NCBI RefSeq assembly: GCF_018320785.1
Contig: NC_054885.1
Location: 7,948,921 to 8,012,920 of the forward strand
Source: Cheilinus undulatus
Taxonomy: Eukaryota > Chordata > Actinopteri > Labriformes > Labridae
DNA: 64,000 nucleotides
Direction of reading: 5' to 3'
Shown: positions 1-13,200 of the stretch, piece by piece
Numbering within the stretch: position 1 is the first letter of the stretch
Layout: each line of letters starts with the position of its first letter
The notes under the pieces: model-generated
Databases searched by the model: none
Told to the model about the DNA's origin: nothing
The model's input: the letters and a program-made list of their open reading frames with translations, nothing else
Translations under genes and position numbers: made by a program

Positions 1-108
1 GTTTAGCTTTAAAAAATGAAAACAATTGTGTGGGTCCTGGGGGGCAGAAGTTCTTCTTAGATAAGTGAAGGGGGGCTACATGGAAAAAAAAAGTTGGGAA
101 CCACTGAG
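1..108. mobile_element. hAT-type MITE end fragment
   Basis: The segment ends with a GTTGGGAACCACTG-type terminus preceded by a GGGGGGCTACAT stretch, the same kind of end as the complete hAT-like element at 1556-2481. Only one end is inside the window. Confidence 0.5.
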
Positions 109-119
109 TGCAGTGAATG

Positions 120-738
120 TGTCTCAGTGATTGTAGAACAAAGCCACCTGTGTCTGGAAGGTCCATTCACTGGTTAATCAGGATTCCTGGCTACCACTAC
201 ACCATAAAGACAAAAGAACACTATAGGTACTCAGAGAAAAGGTTACTGAAAAGTTTAAGTCAGGAAGGGATGGATATAAAAATCTTGTAAGGCACTGAAC
301 ATCCTCCAGAGTTCAATGAAAGGAATATGGTGCATGTGTAAATCTGCCTAGATCAGGCCATTCAATCACAAAATTGAGTGAGCATGCAAGAAGGAGACTA
401 GTGAGAGAGTCCACCAAGACACCTATGACTGCTCTGAAGGAGTTCCAAGCTTCAGCAACAACTGTTGGCTGGTTCTTCACCAGTCAAAGCTTTCAATCTG
501 GAGTAGAGTTCACCAAAAGGCATGTGGGAGACTCCATGGTCAAGTTGAAGAAAGGAGATGCCCCAAACACACTATCGCCTTTGTGAAGCACAGTGCTGGC
601 AGCATCATGCTGTGGGGATGCTACAGGGAAAGCTACACAGAAATGGTCCAAAGACAGCAAGGTGAATGTTCTGGAGTGGTAGAGTCAATAAGGGGTAAAA
701 CATCCAAGGTGGTGACAACACTTTTTATAGGCACTGTA
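120..738 (+). mobile_element. Tc1/mariner transposon remnant
   Basis: Reads like a decayed Tc1-type transposase gene: an early stretch resembling the DNA-binding half (HARRRLVRESTKTPMTALKE) and, near 600-640, the GCAGCATCATGCTGTGGGG segment that encodes the SIMLWGC motif around the catalytic domain. The right end near 705-738 resembles other Tc1 ends in the window. Many stops and deletions are present; it is not functional. It lies downstream of the GT6 gene and fills most of 1-1257 that is recognisable. Confidence 0.7.
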
Positions 739-843
739 TAAATAAAAAGCAGTAATGTTCTGCAGTGTCTATTTCCTTCCATGCAGCTGCAGTGGAGATG
801 TTTTTTTTAATCTCAGTTAATGGAAGTAGTGCTTAATGTTGCT

Positions 844-849
844 TTATTT
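844..849 (-). terminator. possible poly(A) signal of the GT6 gene
   Basis: TTTATT on the plus strand reads AATAAA on the minus strand, about 410 nt past the GT6 stop codon. The position is reasonable for a 3' UTR, but the surrounding DNA is AT-rich and the motif is common by chance. Confidence 0.3.
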
Positions 850-1257
850 TAATTTGACAAAAGCAGACAGCTGGTGGTCATTATTTTGAAGACAAAAAAA
901 CATCAAATGAGATTGCACAGAGCTGGAAGCACAAAGCATGGCAGAGAAAAGTTCATAACCAGCTTTATCATACCTGATATCTGTAACTAAATTTTAAGGC
1001 TTTGTTGAGCCTGCTAACTCAAGGAAAGATGGGATATTTTGAGCTCCCTCATAGTAAACCCACAGAGGTCAGTTAAAAGGAGGATTTTGGGTAAACTCTG
1101 GCAGAAGACACAGGGGTTAATCAGTTTCAGAGGTATAAAAAAGAGTAGAGGAACCTTCAAAATCCTTCAGACATGACTTCATGACTTTGGCTCTGTTGAT
1201 TTCAGATTTTTCACGTCTGGTCCAGTCTGGTCCTCTCAGGTCGGGTGTGATCGACTC

Positions 1258-4200
1258 TCAGACGTTGGGTCGGATCTCAGCATAGTTCTTGATGACCCCG
1301 GAGAACCTGATAATGTGGATCTCACGGTTTCTGGATTTGAAATCCTGCCACAGGTATTCAGGTGACAGGACCTTACTGGGCTTGTTGATCCACATGTATC
1401 TGGACACAGAAACAGGAAGTAAGTTACCATGAAGCTTCAAATAAAACCTCAACCAAGTCCATTTCAATAGCCTGGTGTTACATGTAAAGGTTAGGTGGTG
1501 ATATGGAAATATGGCAACCTAGTGTAGTTAAAAATAGACGCAGTATCCCTTAAATCCGTGGTTCTCAACCTTTTCAGCCCACAACCCCCAAAATAAAGGC
1601 ACCAGAGACTTGGGACCCCCTTGTAAGTGGTTAACACAGCTATGCAAATTCAAGAATAGTCATGTGCAGACAAGGCTGCCCATAAGGGAGGAGAAGGGGG
1701 AAAGGTTGCTGGGAACCAGCCAAACTGGGGGCTCATGGAATCAGCAAAATCCTGGCCCAATGTAAAGATAAGCCGTGATATCCATATTTTATATTCAATC
1801 TGAATAATAACCACTCTAATCAAAGCAACAAAAATATTTTTTTAGTCATTTGTGCCATAGAATATAGCCACCTTAAAAATGTAAAGTTGCGAAAATTAGG
1901 TAAAAGTGGCAAAAAAAAAGCAAATAGTGGCAAAAATGGGCCCAAAAGTGATAAAGGGTGATTCAAAAGTGGCATAAACATGTTTAAAGTGGCAAAAAGT
2001 GGTTCAAACAGGCAGAAACTGGCAGAAATGGCTTAAACTGTCAAAATGGGTATAATGAATTATCAGACGTGGTTAAAATGAGGAAAAAAAGGAAATAAGA
2101 AGTTGCAGAAAAGGGCTAATAGTGGCAATAAGGGGTCAAGAGAGGCAACAGGTGGAAAGTGGCATGGTTTAGAAGTGGCAAATATGGGCAGAAGGTTTAG
2201 AGGGGAAAATGTGTTAAAACCGGCAAGAATTGGTGGCGAAAAAGTGTTGAAAATGGCTTAAAATTTGGCAAAATTGGTATAAAGTGGCAAAAGTGGGTAA
2301 AATGAGGCAAAGGTAGGTCCAAATTGTTCAAAATGATGATAAGTGGCAAATAACAGTAACAAAATTGGGAGGGAAAAAGCATTTAATAAATATTCTTTAT
2401 TTTTTTTAAGGCATCTTGTGACCCTCTCTAAGTGTCTCGCAAACCCCAAGGGGGTCTCGATCCCCACGTTGAGAACCACTGCCTTAAATAACTGTCAAGA
2501 AAAAATCTGCTGTGTGATAAGTGCATGTTTATAATAAATGCCTCATGAGTGTCTGTCTGTTTCTAGCAGAAGCACCAATGCCTGTGATTGTAGATGCTAT
2601 AACAGTGAAGACAGACCTCCTGTTAACATTGTAGGCCTAATATGCCAAATAAAGAACCTGTCTGTGAAGGACTCACTATTTAGACTAGCATCACTCATGC
2701 AATACATGATGGCACTCTGCTATGGTTTTCTCTCGAGTCAAACTGAAACCTACAGCTCTCAGTGACGCAATCTACAGTTTTGCATAGTTTATAAACACTT
2801 TGATGGAGCTGGAGCCCTTCTGTATTTCCTTCCTCTTGTGACCTATAAATGTCACACCAACGAGTGCTTGGTCTGACCTTCATCTTGTATAGCTGGATAA
2901 TACCTGTTTAGATGACTTTCTTCCTGCCAAGCTGCTTCAATGCCTTCTTTGGCATCGGCCTCGAAGTTAAAGCGGCAAGTTTTGGCGAGCTGGTGCACCT
3001 CCCGCAGACTGCCTCCAAACGCCCCCCCACAGTAGTAGAAGTCCCCCTCCCCTTGGGCCACATAGGCTCTGGACTGAGGTCTCCGCTCATAGGGGAACTT
3101 GCTGCGGGGATCCCAGTAGTAACCTGAACACAGTTTGGCAGAAACAAATATAAGGTGAGATCAGAAATACCTTGGGGTAGATGGAATTTGGTTAAAAAGG
3201 TCAAATTGGGACCATTTCATTTAATATTCAGACAATATCCTTGAACCTGAGAGTACAGTCCCTATAATAAACCTAGGTTATCAAAGCATCAGTGATGGCA
3301 TTAGCTCAGGACTGTGAATGTTACCCTGTAGATAGGACTGAAGGCTGACAGTGCCAGGACTGCTAACATTAGCTACACCCTGTAAACAAACCTCATATCA
3401 TTTACCTTCCTATGAACCTATCATTGATCACCTGTGCTGTAATCCTGTCTTAGACTAATAGTGATTAAAGTTCAACATTTCTGAGTGCTTTCTTTTAGTC
3501 AGCCATGCATTTCTAATCTCTGTTTAACTGGATCTGAAATTATTTGCTTAGGAGCATTGTACATGCATAACTCTTCGCCTCAATAAAACAATCTCCCCCT
3601 AATCAGTTTCATGAATAATGAAATGAGTCATGGAGACAGAATCCAAGTGTTTAACCAGACTTCATAGACTTCTGCTCTGCATACACTCAGTACATTTAAG
3701 AGCCTTTGTCAGCAAACAGAGGACGACTTGTAACACGGCTTTACAATAAAGAAAATACTTCACTTGCTTGTGGACTCACATGGGATTGTAGAATCATAGA
3801 GATTGTTACATCAAAAAATGTTCCTTACTGTGTGTGAATCCATGTTTCTGTTGGACTGAAAGAGTTCTACGATGTAAACTGGATCAACTTTTTATTTCAG
3901 AATTGAGTTGTTTAACATATAATGACTCCCTACCTCATAATCCACCCATTAATCTCACAATTATGACATTTTAGCTCATAAATATGACTAAGTATCTAAC
4001 ATTTAACTTTTAACATTCTATTCGAAATTAATGTCATAATTTCCTATTTTTATTTCATAACTTTAATGTTTTATCTCTTCTTTGATGTTTTATATAAAAA
4101 TTAAATCTTTTTATCTATTAATTTGCAATTGGATCTCATAATGTCAAACTAAATCTAATAATTTTAGTTGTATTTCTCACAATTTAAAAAATGTAAAAGT

Positions 4201-7200
4201 AAAATTTTTAATCTCAAAACTCACTTTTACATTTTCTTTATTAAATGAAAGCTTTTGTTTCATGTTTTTTTCTCATAATCTTGAGATTTAATCTCATAAT
4301 TTTTACACCTTTCCTATAAATTAAACTTAATCACGAGTCCAACTGATTATCTTTAAATTTGAAGATTTTATCTCGTAAGTATGACATTTTATCAGATATT
4401 TATTTATTTTCATCTCATAGTTTTGACTTGATCTCATGGTATTTAACTCTTTAAATCACTAACTTTTTTTTTCAAAATGTATACGTCTTAAAGCTTTAAA
4501 ATGTTAAAATTCCATATCTTTTCTCTTATATTAAATTTGTATCTATAAGTTGACTTTTTATTTCATTATACTGACTTTTATATCATTATTTTTACTTTTA
4601 ATGTTATCATTTTAACTTTTATCAGATAATTTTGATTCTTAATCTCATAATTTTGACTTTAATCTCATTTAGAATTTTAATCTCATAATCGTGACTTTTA
4701 AACTTAAAATTTTAACTTGTATTCAATAATTTTGATTTTTAATCTCATAATTTTAACTTGTATTCGATAATAGACTTTTATTTCATAATGTTCATTTTTA
4801 ATCTCATAATTTTGAACTCTAAACTTATAATTTTAGCATTTATACCATAATTTTGATTTTTAATCTGATAATTTTGAATTTTATCTTATGATTTAGATGC
4901 TGAATTTCATAATTTTGACTTTTATTTCATAATTTTGTTTTTTAAACTCATAAATTGACTCTGTCATATTTTGACTTTTTCCTCATAATTTTGACTTTCT
5001 TTCTTATAAATCAAACATTTAATCTCATAATTCCGTGTTTACCTTGGAATTTTAAGTTTCTAGCTCATAGTTGAAACACTTTTTGACATAAGTTTGACTT
5101 TTTATCTCATGATTTTAAAGTTTCGTTTTCAGAATTCAAACTCAATCTCTTAGCCAAATTTTATCTCTTATTATGTATTTTATTCTTAAATCAAACCATT
5201 CTAACTTTTAAATGTCTAATTATCTTGACTTTCTGTCACATGAATGTTACATTTAATCTTGTAATTTTAATTTCGTATCTCATAATCATGACTTTCTGTC
5301 TCATTATTTTGATTTTTTTGTGTCATAATTTTGACTGTCCGTGATTTTGGCTTACTATTTAACAATATTGACATAAGATTTGTTTTAAGTGTAATGACAT
5401 TCATATTTTTATGTTTATGTGTGGTAGGAATAATAATGGCAGGGGACACAGGTCCCAACATCATAAAAATGCCAGAGATATTTCACTCATAACTGAGGTA
5501 GACATGTTTTGAGCTGTGATTTTTCCTGGTCTATTGACTCTGTTCTTTGTCGATGGTCTGTATCCATACAGTGGGGAGTAACAGACATAGTGGAGGGGCT
5601 AAAATGTTGACTTTGGTATCCTCTGCTCACCTGGGTGTATCACAGCCACCAGCCCCCCCAGCGACTCGGTTCCCCAGCGGCCGTGGAATTTGGAGTCCAC
5701 ATCCAGACAGAAGATGTAGTCTGTGTTGCTCAGAAGCCTCTCCTCAATCAGCTTCTGAATGAGCTCCATCCTGCGAGCTGAGATCTCTTGCCAACGGTTG
5801 GAGCTGGGCACTGAGAGCACCGTTAGCTGGAGGGGGGCGAGGAAAATCTTTGCTTGTAACTCTAAAACATATCAGACAGAGTTGATCTTACTTTTGCCTG
5901 CTTGATTACCTTTCTGCCAGGGGCCATCTTGACCTGAGGCACCTCATTGGGCCGGTCAGTGAAGACGTAAACGTGCACCTTGAAACCAATAAAGAAGAAC
6001 TGCTCTGCTGTCTCCAGAAAGTTCTTCAGAAACATGATGTACCTGTGCAGGAGATCAGAGGCTGTGTCTCTAAGTGAGTCCAGAGATGCTGCATTCAGTG
6101 CTCCACGTAAATCAGAGCTTCATACTTACTTCCCTACAGCAAACACGGTGGCTGCTACACTAATGTTTTGTTGCTGGTAGATGCTGTCAAGAAGATCCGG
6201 GTTAAAGGTTCCCTCCCAGACCACAGGAGCCAGCCAGGGTGTCACCGTCACCACGTCAGTGCGACTACGGTTAAAGACAAAGACTAGCATCATAAACAGA
6301 AAAACAACGGCATAACAACCACGTACAAACCTAACAAGGCCATCATCATACTCACCCCTGAACGATGCTTGGCTGTTTGTACTGCAAACTGAAACACAAA
6401 CACGTTCCTCATCAGAACGTAGGACTGTTAGCATTGTTAGCAATGTTAGCCACGTGCCAGCACAGTTAGGATTATTAGCACTGTGAAAGCATTAGTAGTG
6501 CGGTTAGCACTGTGAGTACAGAAAATAAAAGCCACAGAAAAATCATATTTTTCACCGTGTTTGAAAGACATGCTTCTTAAGAAAGAAATTTGTTCCAGTT
6601 TTTGCATATTTTTCACACTTAAATTTTTCAGATACCCAAACAAATTTTAATACTTAGCAAAGATAACCCTCATAAATACAAAATGCAGTTTTTAAATGGT
6701 ATTTTCATTTATCAAGGGAAAAGGGCCATCCAGACCTTCCTGGCCCTATGTAAAAAGTCATTAACCCCTTGTTAAATTGTGAATTACCTGTTATTAGCCA
6801 TATTTTTGGCAGTTCAGTTTCACTAGCTGCACCTAGGCCTGATTACTGCAAGACCTGTTGAATCAAGAAATTCCTTAAAATCTGTCTGGCAAAGTGAAGT
6901 GAAGATCTCAAATGGCGACACATCGTAGCGCCATTTAAAGAAATTTAAGAAGAAATCAGAAACAAAGTCATTGACTTTGTTTCTGATTTTTGGAATGGGT
7001 TGCAAAGCCAATTCCAAGGCTTTGGGAGCCAAGCAAACCACATTGAGAGCCATTATCCACAAGTGGAGAAAGATTTGCAGATTTGTGTGCACAAATCCAC
7101 AAATACCTCAAAGAAAAGTCATTCAAGGTGCTGGCAGGTGATCTGTGAGAGCATCATGTGTATGAACAGAGTGTATGAGATGTCAGGGTGTGACCTCAGA

Positions 7201-10200
7201 AATGTTTGACAAACCAGTTAAAAAAACATGCATGCATCCATCCATGCATACATCCCTCTATGTAGCTATTATTGTTGCAAAACTATTTGCTAATGCATAC
7301 AAAGCTCTGTACACCAATCTGCAAATGCACAGACAGATTTGCAAACGTGTGCAAAAACCCACAAATGCATGCACTGGCCTGCAAATGTGTCCACAGATCT
7401 TCAAACGTGTAGAACAATTTGTAATTGTGGACTTAGGTTGTTTTAGTTCTGAAAACCCCCTCTTTTTGGCTTTAAGTTGTCAAAATACTCACAAGCCATC
7501 AATTACAACTGAAGTCTGCCTCCCAATTAGGTGTCATACACCCGTGACTTTTGCAAAACGTCTGCTGCACACAATCTGCAAACGTCTACTCAGATCTGTA
7601 AGTGTAACTACCGGGCTTCATTGCCCTTAGCGTAGGCTCACAGGCAAGGCTGCCATTCTAATCCTAGCAGGATTAGAACGCATGTTAGAAATAATATCAG
7701 AGCAGAACGATCACCAGAGGTACTTACTGCCTGTAGTTCCAGAGCTTCTTGATTCTTTAGCATAACCACACAATGACAGGAACCAACATGATTATCAGCA
7801 ATAAACCAAGATCAGCCAGATTCTCATTAAGCCTTTGCATGTCAGACACCCAAAAGCTTTCAATCATCTCTGAGTGAATAATTAGGGATGTAAAGATCAG
7901 TGTTGGGGGTAACGTGTTACAAAGTAATCCGTTAGAGTACTCAGATTACTTTTTTTGGAGTAATGAGTAACGTAATGCGTTTCAATTCAAGTAATCCCGT
8001 TAATAGATACATTTTCATAAAAGTAATCCGTTACTGGAAGAAAAATCCCACATTTCCTCTCTCTTCTGTGGCTTCAAAGAGAGAGAGAGAGAGAAAAAAA
8101 AAGTTCCTTGAAGCATCTGCACTGTTTGTCCTTCTCTCTTCCCGTAGTCATGTTGACACGTCGCGCCGTACCAGCGGAAGGTAAACATTCTGTGCCATTA
8201 TGCGCGCATTGTTAGCTTGTTGAGCCAGTGAAATGACAGAGAGGACAGCAGGCCACTGTGGAATTATCCCCATTATGATGGATTTTTGGATAAAAGGGAC
8301 AAGAACAGCATCCTGGTGAAATGTAAGTTTAAAAGCTCCGTTTGCTGCTGTGCAGCTGATCCAATTACGCGCTGTTATTACGCACAGTGTTGGAGTGATT
8401 CTGTCTGGCTCTGCTCAGCTTGTTGTCTGATTGTGGGCATGTTAAAGAGCTGTAAAGGTTTTCCTGTCTGTTAGCGATGTTCTCAGGCTGCAGAGACACA
8501 GATTATGGGCTGTAAATGAGGCTGTTCATTGGCATTAGAGTCTTGCACATTCAAATGCAGATGTGTGGTCGTTATCTGTCGTTTTTACAACCATCGAGTG
8601 GAACGAGTGGTTAAAGGGTTTTAATATTTAGTAACACAAAAGTACTCTAACACGTTAGTTTTAGAAGTAGGTAACGCAGTAAATAACAAATTACTTTTCT
8701 CAGTATGTAACGCGGTAATCAAACGAGTTAGTTTCATAAGTAACGCTACCAAACACTGGTAAAGATACACTCAAATCGTGACACCATGTGTATAAAAATA
8801 CAGTATGACTATCGCAATTTTCTACAGTTTCCTTACTTAGTTATGAGAAATATTCAAAATCAATTCTTTTTCATTTGAATTCTCTGGCAAAGCTTTAACT
8901 TTATTTATCCTTAAAAATACAAGTAATACTTCTACACTAATAGAATGTACAGTTACTGATACACAGTGATTGTTTTTTCTCAGGTAGCAATATTTGTTGG
9001 TTAAGAGAGACTACTAAAATATTGTCTCATTTATTCAACTGCCGTTATTTGTGTTGCATTTTAGAGCAGTTTTGTTACATCCCTAATCAAAATAATTAAT
9101 TGCTTTGGCAGAGAAGGAGAAGAGGACGAGGGTTGGTGTACTTACTGGTCAGGAGCCACCAGATTGAAGACATGGTTGTTAAAGACGATTTCAGACCTGC
9201 AGCAGACACACAAACAATAGTAAATACATGTGAGTACACAACATCAGTAATAACCTCATTGGTCCAAATATTAGACATCTCATTTCCTGAGATGATTACT
9301 CTTTACAGGACAAATCTATAGAAACAATTTCATTTGAAAATGATGTAACACTTTATAATAACTACACACTTTCCGCATTAAAAGTACAATATGTTGACAT
9401 TTCACACTGACATATCTCTACTGATTAAAAATGACCACTCCTATGTTTTATTTTTTGGTTGGGTTCTTATATAACTGCAAATATTTCCAACATTTTAAGA
9501 AACCAGAGAAAGTGTTTTTTGCCTCAGTTTGACAGAACAGCCAAAGAGAGGAACTCTTGAAACAAATGACAAAGTCTTAAAAAAAATTACAAAGTCTGAA
9601 ACATTTAAATAAAACTTGAAACAAATTAAATATATGATTTTGTTGTTTTTTTTACCGGGTCTTGTGAAAGTGTTACAAACTTTGTTAATTTTTATTAGAC
9701 TTTGGAAATTTCTTTCAAGTTTTACTGAAGTGTTTCAAACTTTGTTATTTTCTATATCAGACGTAAATTTATGTCAAGTGTTTTGCTTCAGACTAATTTG
9801 TATCAGACGTTTACAAAACCTGAAACTAATTTACAAAGTCTGAATCAAAATTAGTCTGAAGTCTGAAAAAACTTTTTACAAAAACCTTTAAAAAATGCAC
9901 GAAGTTGGATACAAAATCACAAGGTCTTGAAAACTTTCACAAAACTTGACAAAAATGTACAAAGTCCGATATGAAATTACAAAGTCTGAAACACGTTCAC
10001 AAAACTTGGAACAAATTTACATTGTTTGATTCAAAACTACAAAGTCTGGGGGTGCAGGTGGCAGAATGGACAAGGCACGCACCCCATGTACGCGGGCGGC
10101 CCAGGTTCAAATCTGGCCTGAAGCCCCTTGCCGCATGTCTCTCCCCGCTTTCTTCCCTGTTTCAGACTCTGTCCACTGTCCTCTCCTCTATCAAATAGAG

Positions 10201-13200
10201 GCACAAAATGCCCAAAAATAAACTAAAAAAAAAAACAAACTACAAAGTCTGAAAAAATTCTACAAAACTTGACACAAATTTACAAGTCTGATATAAAACT
10301 ACAAAGTCTGAAATACTCACAAAACTTGACAAAAATATATAAAGTCTTATATAAAATAACTAAAAACTTTTCTAAACTTAAAACAGTTTTAAGAATAACA
10401 TACTCTGTAGATTTTTTTCTTACTTTTTCAAAGTCTTTCACACAGTAGTTTTGTATCTGACTTTCCAAATTTGTAATAATTAGTGAAAAGAAACATGGCA
10501 AACAACTTATGAAGTATAGAATCCTCTTGCTTAAATACATTTTCTTGTTGATGTTTTAACAAGTATTTTTTTTTTTTTATGCTTGCGATAACAACGCTGG
10601 ATTTGATCTTCTGAGGTAAATAGTTTTAGGTTAAACATATGACTTGTGTTTTACATGGTCCCTTTACAAATAAACAAATAAATAAAAATTTAAATAAATA
10701 AAATAAAACAAGTCATATGTCGGTTAAGTTGGCTGGCCCAAAGTTAGGAAAATAATTAAGAAATAGACAAAATTGAGCACTACATTTTTTAAACGGGATC
10801 GCAGCAGCACTAGCACCTTCAGTCTCATGACTTCAGGTCATCCCTGCATAAATTTAGAGCCTCCCCAAATGAACAGAAGGGAAACTGTGTTGACGGTTTT
10901 TCCACTTGGATTAAGTTTAAACCATTCAGAGGTTAACTTGTTCATAATGAAGCCTTGTCTAAGTTAAAGTTTTGAGCTGGAACAGTTTGAGCTTTCCTTC
11001 CTGTTAATTATTTTTTGCCCACCTGATAATGTCAGACTGACACGCAGCTGACGCCGAACAGGTGAGCACCGGTTCTGTGGAAAACATGTGAGCTGATAAG
11101 TCATACCAATACAAGTGTAAAGTTGACCTATGCTGTCAAAAAGGCCTCCCCACATGCAATTGAGTCTGACATCTGAAAGATTTAACAAATTAATACCCAA
11201 ATAATTATTTCAGAAACCGTTTATTGTAACATATAACATATTTATTATAGGTAAGATGATGTATTTTGGTAAATACTCTTTATGGTGAAATCTGTCCTCC
11301 ACTGACTTTTTTCCACTCATTTTCTCTCTCTTCACTATTATCATCCACACACATACATGTCTCTGTCTCCTCCTGTTGTCTCTATTCCTGTGTGATCTTT
11401 TGTCAATACTCCTACATTTTTAAAGTTGAGAGTTTCTGTCGTAATCTACATGTGGATGAGGTTTATTTAAGAATGTAAATAACGATCATAAATATCACTG
11501 ATAGCATCAGGCGCTATGAGAAACATGCATGCAAGGGACAAAAAGACAAAAGGGGTCGTCCACTAGTTTATTGATCCCAGACGAATGAATTTAAAAAATG
11601 ATAAAATGATCGTCAGTTGACCTGCGGATGGGCCGCTCAGTCATAGTCTGTATAAGAACTGATCCCCTCAGACATTCACGGCACACCTGCCCCCATACAC
11701 CTGTGACGGGCCGAGCGTATATAGGGAGTTGGTGCAGACATGAGCCCAATAGTGGCTGATTTTAACCACGTTTCCCACCAGTTTGTCAGTTTGCAGCGTG
11801 AGAATTTAATAAATTGTGCGCAATTGCTGCAGTCTCACGCCGAAATCCAGCGCTCGTTTAACTATCTCAGACGTAAAACAAGGAAGGAATTGGTTCATAC
11901 ACAACTTTGGAGGATAAATCAGTTGCATTGGAGAACTCTCTCTCTCATGATATTGAGTCAAAGCATCTAGCAAACATTAGTTCTGACACGGGAGGGAGGG
12001 GGGTGGGGCTCTCTGGTCAGTGAGCGTGTGGGTTTGCTCAGCTCAGGCCATAGAGTCAGAGGGAACAAGCAGAAAACCAGGACTCAGAAATCAAATACAT
12101 TCATGTAAACAAGATTAATAAAATAAAAGGCTATTTAGTTTGTTTAATAAAGGAACTGGGTAGAGACCTGCTCTATAGGAAAGATGTCCTTAAATGACTT
12201 CTCTTGTGAATGACCTGGCACTGTATAGAAAACACAATTAAAAAAAATTGACTTGACGTTAAAGGAGGGCGGGGGGTGCCATTGGGGGGGCGGGGGCCCC
12301 CCTAATAGAATGGTAGGGGAAACACTGCTAGATGCTGCACCAATTAGCTGGATTTTACACCACCATCATAATGGTTGTGATAAGTCCGAGTTTACTGAAT
12401 GGAAAGCACTGCCATTTACATTTAGCTGTGGTATTATGAGTCTTCTTGCTTGGTCATCAAGAAAAATGCAGAGAATAATGAAAGTTCTGAAGTGTGTATT
12501 TCTCAACTCAAACCAATTCAATATTAAAAAGAATTAAAAAAATGTAAAACCTGAAGTTTTTAAAATACAGCAGTGCTTTCATAATGAAATAATAATTTTC
12601 AAAAATAACGTTTTCCTTTCTAGAAAATAAAAGTACTTTTACAAAGTGAAATAGTTGCACTATTGTAAACTTAAAAGCATAGCTGCAGGCTTTTATGTAA
12701 ACTTTCAAGCACTACTTAATAGAAAAAAACTGCAGCCTTTTATGCCATTATTCAACTGCACAGCGAGACATTATGTATGCAGTCAGATCAAGCACTATTG
12801 CAGACTTGCCTCTACCAATAAAGCGGATGCAGCCAATGAATCATTACAGCAGGCCACCACAGCTTACCGGGCATTAATGTGTTTGTGTCAATGCAGGGAA
12901 ACAAAAAAGAAACTGAGAGGAAGAGTGACTTACTTGCCATCAGGTGTTTCCTGTTCCTGCTCAAAGGACACAAAAACTCTGCAACACAAACACAGAAAAC
13001 ATCATAAACATCTATCTGTGGGAACAGCTGCAATTACTGATTCAACAAGCAATCAGAAAACCTGAAATTAAAACAGGCCTGCCACAAGACCAGAATTTTA
13101 AACTTCCAAATAAGGATGTTGAGATACCAGTTTTTCCTTCCCAATACGAAGGTGTTGAGTATCGGCGGATACCGAGTACTGATCTGATACTGGTGTGAAC

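Noticed and set aside
7175-7630. 151-codon plus-strand open frame
   Set aside because: Produced by a GCAAACGTGTGCA-type repeat; composition and sequence show no protein-family features.
10060-10115. Possible tRNA gene (A and B boxes)
   Set aside because: The head belongs to a SINE with its body and A tail; other copies show the same architecture and the cloverleaf is degenerate.
11035-11087. Candidate GT6 exon on the minus strand with CCACAG acceptor and CAG/GTGGGC donor
   Set aside because: In the phase fixed by the neighbouring exons it meets TGA, its 52 nt would break the frame, and the gene is already complete without it.
12253-12537. 94-codon open frame after a G-rich tract
   Set aside because: No splice context, no family resemblance; sits in GT6 intron DNA.
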